The translations under genes and the position numbers were made by a program. A stretch of 64,000 nt of DNA from the NCBI GenBank assembly GCA_036785705.1, contig JAWUZG010000001.1, positions 7,936,001 to 8,000,000 of the forward strand. The letters are read 5' to 3'. Numbering within the stretch: the stretch's first letter is position 1; each line of letters starts with the position of its first letter. This DNA is from Acanthornis magna. Taxonomy: Eukaryota; Chordata; Aves; Passeriformes; Acanthizidae. The notes under the pieces were generated by a model. It saw nothing but the letters and a program-made list of their open reading frames with translations. It was not told the DNA's origin and did not search any database. This document shows positions 58,061-64,000 of the stretch, piece after piece.

Positions 58061-60874
58061 CAGCTGAGCTGCAGTGTGGTGGGACCCACCACCCGATGGT
58101 GAGCGCTGAGAGAGCGAAGCAGTGATTTCACTGAAATTAGTAGATAAAACTATGCACAGGTGGTAAAACTTTGTGAATCTCAGGAAAAACTTCAGTCAAA
58201 ACATAAGGTGCAAAAGCCTACGAGGCAAATCTGTTAAATTAAGGTTCATCATCCCAGTGAGTCCTTAGCAATTTTTGTTTTTCTAGAATCTCAAGAATTT
58301 CTGCCCCCAGAATGAGCTCAAAAAGAGCAGCATTTTACAGCACAGAAGGTGTTTTAGCATTAGAGTGCAAAGACTTTAAGTCAGACTCAGCTATTACTAT
58401 ACTTAGCAAATTTAAAGGTTTTTTGCTGTAATACTCAATGAAAAAGTATATCAAGCATTCCATTTTTATTGAATGTGTTGGTTTTTTCTTCTTTGCAGGG
58501 GTCTTTGGATGCTGACACTGAATAAACCATAAGTAATGGTGTAAAAATGAAGTTGATAGCATTCAAACGATAATTTAAATGTTTCTCGCTTTTTCTGGTT
58601 GAAAGGCATGCTCTTAGCCCTAGCAAGGGAGGGTATGAAATCCTTTCCTACAGAAACCCCCAAGAACATTCATTCTCAAGACTTTATAAGACCTCGGAGA
58701 CATTTTATTTAGCCATCTTCATTGTGTTACTGCTACAGAGAATGCCAGGGCATCTGAGAGGTGTCTCGCTTCTCTGCCCTCCTGAATTGTTCAGATGCAT
58801 AGTCCATTTTGTGTTCTCTTGGGCAGACTTCTGCCCTGGTACCATGTGGGACAAAAGCTTTTACAAAACAGTTCATCCCACATGTGGGAACCTAGTTTTG
58901 TTTCACAGGTCTTGGCCTCTCCTGTAGCCCTCCTGTAGAGGTAGCATGTCAACTGCTACTTGGGAAAGGACAGAGTTAGGGGAGATGAAAATTAATAAGC
59001 TTAGGGATACTTTTCTGATTTGGAAATCAAGGATAAAGAATGATTTCTGAGATAAACAACACGTGGTTAGGATATTTGCAAGTGAAAGTACAGATTAAGG
59101 GATAAGAAAGTAGTAAACAGAGATTATGGTAGGTGGAAATAATGTGATAATGAGAGTGACAGATGTTACAAAGATGGAGATACTACAAGTAGGACACCTC
59201 AGCTTCGCATGGATTTGTTTCATTTTTCATGTGCATAGAGCACACGTTTCTATACTTTTGACCAGGAGTATTTGCTAGGGTTCTCTCTCTGTCCTTTTTC
59301 CGCTTTAACACTGTCACTACGCTCATAGGCAAAAAGGGTGAAATAGGCCCAAGTTCCATTTCTTTTTATTCTGTTTTCTGTATCTGGAAAATAGAACTGT
59401 ATAGTATCTGCTCTTTTACACATATGGCTTAGTCTTAAAAATAAGAAGATTGAATTCTCTTTTTAGTTCTATGACCCACTTTATTTCATAATTAGGACTT
59501 TTCTTCTACCTTTTTCCTATTACAACCCTGTAAATTGTACCTTTTTGAACATGGGCTACACTACAAAAATCAGGGCTACTCCTGAGTATGTGACATGCAT
59601 TCATTTGAAATTTGAAGCCAATTTGTATTGATTTTTAGTTTTTCAGGAGTGGAAGAACTACATGCTACAGGTTACATAGGATTCACCAATATTTCCTTAG
59701 GCAGCCTTTTTTGAAATTATAAAAAAGATCTTTTCAGCAGTGTTCAGCAATGTCAGTTGTTTAACTCTACTTTTGCAATAATGGCCCAGGGGATAAGTTA
59801 CTGTATTGTAGTTACTTCACATACATAGCAACTCTCAGGATCATGGAATAGCAGAAACTTTTTATAGTGCCCAAGAAGGCTGAATAATGATTGTGCTAAC
59901 TCTGTTGTGGCCAGGAAACTCACAATATTCAGAACAAAGGTTGTCAGTGCAGTGTTTTACAACAAATACATGTCTTACGTGATGCTGGAGAGCAGTGTAG
60001 GCCTGAATCTCCATCTGGAACTACCACAGATCTATACCTGATGTCTGAAAGTATTTTCTTGTAAGATAAAATAGTCTACCAGATACTGGAAGAAACTATA
60101 GTTAAATAGTTAAATATAGTCTGTATTTAGACAGAATGCCATTGCTCACTTTTATTCCAAAATGTAGGGAATGTGTAAGCTCTAACTTATTAATTAGAGT
60201 TGCTTCACAGCACTATGGTTATGTGAGACTGTATTTCATCCCTGCAGTTAGAACTGTACGGCTTTTACCTTCATCTGACAAGTTGGGAGATTGCTTAGGA
60301 ACTGTGTGTGTTTTTCATGGCCTCATTTCTGAGAGGAGATTATTTCAAGAGATTTTGTTGTTTTGCTTGGTTTAACAACAAATAGCTGTTGTTTGATATG
60401 ACCTCCTTTTGAGTCCCCATCACCAGCTCTTGGGCTCATTTTTCTGTAAGATTATCTTTAGCTGCTGCTGCTGCATGGGCTTAATAGATAAATTTCTTGT
60501 GTTTGGTATGGAATACACAGTGTTTTACAGGGATAATGATCAGCCTTCAGCCTTCTATTTTGCTGCTTTTCAGATTTTAATTTAAATTATCTGATTTAGT
60601 CATCTTACTTGCTCCCATCTTTAACCAGACACAGTACCCAAAATCATATATGAGAAATTGAATACAGGTGTTACAAAAGAAATGGTGGAAAGTGGGCAAG
60701 AATTTGACTTTCTGCCTTTGAAAAGTGAATAGAGCAAGATAAAATACTTTCTGAATAAAGCATGGAACTATATGCATAATTACATCTCAATTCCTGAGCT
60801 AAAATGTTTTTACCTAATTTATTTAATTTCCTTTTGTGCTAAGAAAAGAAAATGTTCCCAAAGCATGGTGCAAG

Positions 60875-61470
60875 GTATCTCCTTCCATACTATTCATTCC
60901 AACCCTTCTGCCAGGGGCAGGGACACCTTCCACTAGACCAGGTTGCTCGAAGCCCCACCCAGCCAGACCTTGAACACTTCCAGGGATGGAGCATCCACAA
61001 TTTCCCTGGGCAACCTGTGCTAGTGTCTCACCACCCTCACGGTAAAGAATTTCTTCTCTCTGTTAGTTAGAATCCATTCACCCTTTTCTACACTATGTGC
61101 TCTTGACAAAAATCCCTCTTCCATCTTCCTTGTAGGCTCTTGTCAGGTACTGAAAAGCCACAATTTGGTCACCCTGAAGCCTTCTCTTTTCCAGGCTGAA
61201 CAAACCAAATTCTCCCAGCCTTTCCTCATAAGAGAGGTGCTCCATTCTTCTAATCAGCTTGGTATCTGTCCTCTGAACTTGCTCCATCAGGTCCATGTCC
61301 TTCCTGTGCTGGAGTCCCAGAGCTGGATGCAGGGCTCAAGGTGGGGCCTGAGCAGAGCAGAGCAGAGCAGAGCAGAGCAGAGGGGCAGAATCCCCTCCTG
61401 GCCTGCTGCCCACGGTGCTCTGGATGCAGCCCAGGGTGCACTTGGCTTTCTGAATCTAAACCAACACCGG
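60875..61470 (-). mobile_element. CR1 LINE fragment, reverse orientation
   Basis: This is an almost continuous CR1 in reverse complement: CACCTTCCACTAGACCAGG (60926), TTGAACACTTCCAGGGATGG (60970), TGTCTCACCACCCTCACGGT (61024), CTTCTCTTTTCCAGGCTGAA, CAGGTCCATGTCCTTCCTGT and GCAGCCCAGGGTGCACTTGG (61426). It holds an expanded AGCAG array. It is non-coding and is the longest CR1 in the upstream flank. Confidence 0.88.
61351..61382. repeat. (AGCAG)6 microsatellite within CR1
   Basis: Six perfect AGCAG units (61351-61380) sit where the CR1 consensus I recall has about one or two copies. The array probably arose by slippage inside the element. Confidence 0.85.
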
Positions 61471-64000
61471 TATTACACCATTTGAAATTTAAACAGACAA
61501 AAAAATGATTGAACAGAGCAAATACAAACCCTCCATATGAATTAAATGTCAAATGCCCCTCTGCCCCGTTGCTGAGTCTTCTGGCAAAGTGCTTGCAGTC
61601 CACCTTCAAGAACCTCTGGATTACACTGTATGCATACTCAACGCTGATTCTTCTCTCACGTTACTGTGATTAATTAATGGATAGTGGATACTTTAGATAT
61701 TAATTAGCTGGGATAATGTCCCTGTTCAGCAATGTCACTAATGACAGGGCTGAGCTCATACAACACTCCTGTGAAGAGCCTTTCTGACTAAGACATTTTT
61801 AACGTTTAATTCAAAATGAAATTTTTCTTGGAACCACAAAACAATTTTGGTTTTAAAAATTCCCAACGCTGTAGCTGAGCAATACTGAATTGATTAAGCT
61901 GTAGCTTGGTAGCATACTAACACCTATAGTGCTTGTTAATATGGATGCAAATAATTATTGTCAGTGCCTTGGGAGATTCCAAGGTGTATATTGTGCGAGG
62001 GAGGTGCTGTGGGCAGGGAGAGGAGACATGTGCTGTGTCTGCCAGTGTGTGCTAGACACATCCTAGTACTCACTCTTGCCTTGAAATAAACAGTGACAAT
62101 TCTGTTAATTTTAATGAAGGCAGTGCTAATTACAGCAGTGTGGGAAGAAAATCAGCTTTGTGTATGCACGCTGTGTAATCCAGAGGTCCTTGGAGGTGGA
62201 CTGCATGTATTTTGCTAGAAGAAGGCTGAGCAGTGGGGCAGAGGGGAATTTGACTCTTCATTTGTTTTATGTTAACCTTTCCAAGACATCAGGTTTCCAA
62301 TGAGTTGTGTGAATATCTAAGTTGATGATTTCAATGTTCAAAACACTGGAGATAAGTCCTCTCCTAGAATATGATAGAACCAGGAATAAATATTCAGCAA
62401 AGCAGATTTCTTTTTGTGCAATCAGCATGTTTTTGAAATATTACCATGTTAGATTTAATTCTGAATAGTTATGGCAGAAGAAACTACGTAATCTACTGTC
62501 TGTTCTAACCTGACCCACAAATGAACTAATCGTGGTACCAACTTCATAGTATAAATAAACAAAATAAAAACTCTTTGAAAAATTGAGCACTTAAGATAAA
62601 GATTGTATAAATTTGTAAGAGATAGACGCACCCATACACTGATAGACATTTGTTTCCATAGTGCTAAGAGGCCAGCACAATATCCTATAGAACTTCAGGA
62701 CATAATATCTTTAGTATACTCATAGCAGAAATGGATTATACATTAATTAAACCACAAAAAATCAGGTAAACCAGTAATATTATGAAATACATGGCTTTTT
62801 GGAATGTAATTCAGGCAGTTACATTATGTTTTGTTCCTTTGTACATATTGGTAAATTGAAGTTATTTCCCAGTTTGTGTGAAACAGCACTTAACCACTAA
62901 GTATTGTATTTATAAATGTTATTGCACGTTAATAAAAATTAGATACATAAATAGGTATATTCATGTGTGCTTGTCACATCAGCAAAAATTGTAAAGTGGA
63001 TATCGTTCAATTTGCATAAACCCTGTTTTATACTGACTATTTCAATTTTGAATTGTGGGAAGTATATATGCAAAGATATTCATCAGTATAATATTTCCTG
63101 TTACAATGCTAGGTCTTCATAAGTTGGTGTCTTTTTAAATGACTTTACGATAAATATATTTACGCAAGATTCATAAAAGTGCAGTAAATGAAACAAGTGC
63201 ATAAAATGCTACACTAAATGAGATATTCAGGAAAATTGCTGCAGGTATGTTCAATTTTTATCTTACATAAGCATGGCATAACTATAAGACAATACAACAA
63301 CTTTTTGACTGTCATATCTAAGTGTCTTCACACGTGCTCTGAAAGGCAGCTCATATAACAAGATACCTTGAATAGTCTGTTTTATTTTACTGTGTATGAA
63401 AATACGTGAACATTACTTATTGCAATAAATTAATTCTATAATGCATTAATACAAGGACTTAATTCCAGCTATAAATATTGTATAAATCCAGCAATGATTT
63501 CACTGGGAAAGCATATCAACAAACCAAAGAATAGGACTGATTACTTACAAAAATTCAGAGACTTTTTCAATAACTGCAATTTTAAAATAAATTGCAGGTA
63601 AAGTGTATTAATTGAAAGGAGTAGATTATGACCATGTTATCCAATAAACATTATTCATTTTGTTTCAAATGAAAGTTGCACAATATTTATACGGAAATGA
63701 AAAGTATTTTTTTAATAAGTGGTCCTTTTTATTTTTGCAACTATTTCTATGTGGACTATGAAAGCAGTCTTTCCATTTAGGATGCTGAACAACTATGAAT
63801 GCTGATCTATAAATACCAAGTAAAATAACTTTGAAATATTTATCAGAGTGGGTTTGTCCTTCTCACTAGACATGATGACAGAGACTCTAATACTAGACCT
63901 TGGGATTTTCATTTTATAACTCTAAAAGATTCTCCTAATTACAAAAGATGGACAAGAAACAAAGTGGTAAAACTGCCTGCCTCCTTCAGTGATTGTTAGG

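Larger units (their letters stand above)
57833..64000. other. Upstream flank of GNAI1, no gene recognised
   Basis: AT-rich sequence beyond the CpG island. It contains CR1 pieces at 58005-58060 and 60875-61470. All open frames are under about 110 codons, and the longest lies inside CR1. By synteny recalled from other vertebrates MAGI2 lies farther in this direction; no exon of it was seen. Confidence 0.65.

Overview
This window is vertebrate nuclear DNA, almost certainly from a bird. It is AT-rich with one sharp CpG island. It carries several CR1 LINE fragments with typical avian 3' tails, and a split LTR of a type I recall from passerine and related bird genomes. Species cannot be fixed from the sequence alone.

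The only protein-coding gene I can support is GNAI1, the G-protein alpha-i1 subunit, on the minus strand. All eight coding exons are present between 56474 (start codon) and 25243 (stop codon). Their lengths are 118, 43, 142, 158, 129, 130, 154 and 191 nt. They sum to 1065 nt, an intact 354-residue protein with no frameshift or internal stop. Intron 1 is about 19.2 kb and intron 2 is only 78 bp. Intron 6 uses a GC donor and intron 7 has a weak donor.

Layout: 1-23290 is gene-poor sequence downstream of GNAI1, with simple repeats and a possible LTR remnant. About 23300-25242 is the probable 3' UTR, with at least two candidate poly(A) signals. 25243-56474 is the coding span. About 56070-57480 is the CpG-island promoter and 5' UTR, with GC boxes, an NRF1-type site and a 40-bp tandem repeat containing E2F-like sites. 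57500-64000 is upstream flanking sequence with CR1 pieces and no recognised gene.

The most structured non-genic feature is a three-level nested insertion in intron 1, at 38110-40435. A CR1 copy was interrupted by an LTR, and that LTR was itself interrupted by a second CR1. No new biological system was found. The points worth following up are the unusual splice sites, the repeat-embedded promoter motifs and the nested transposable elements.
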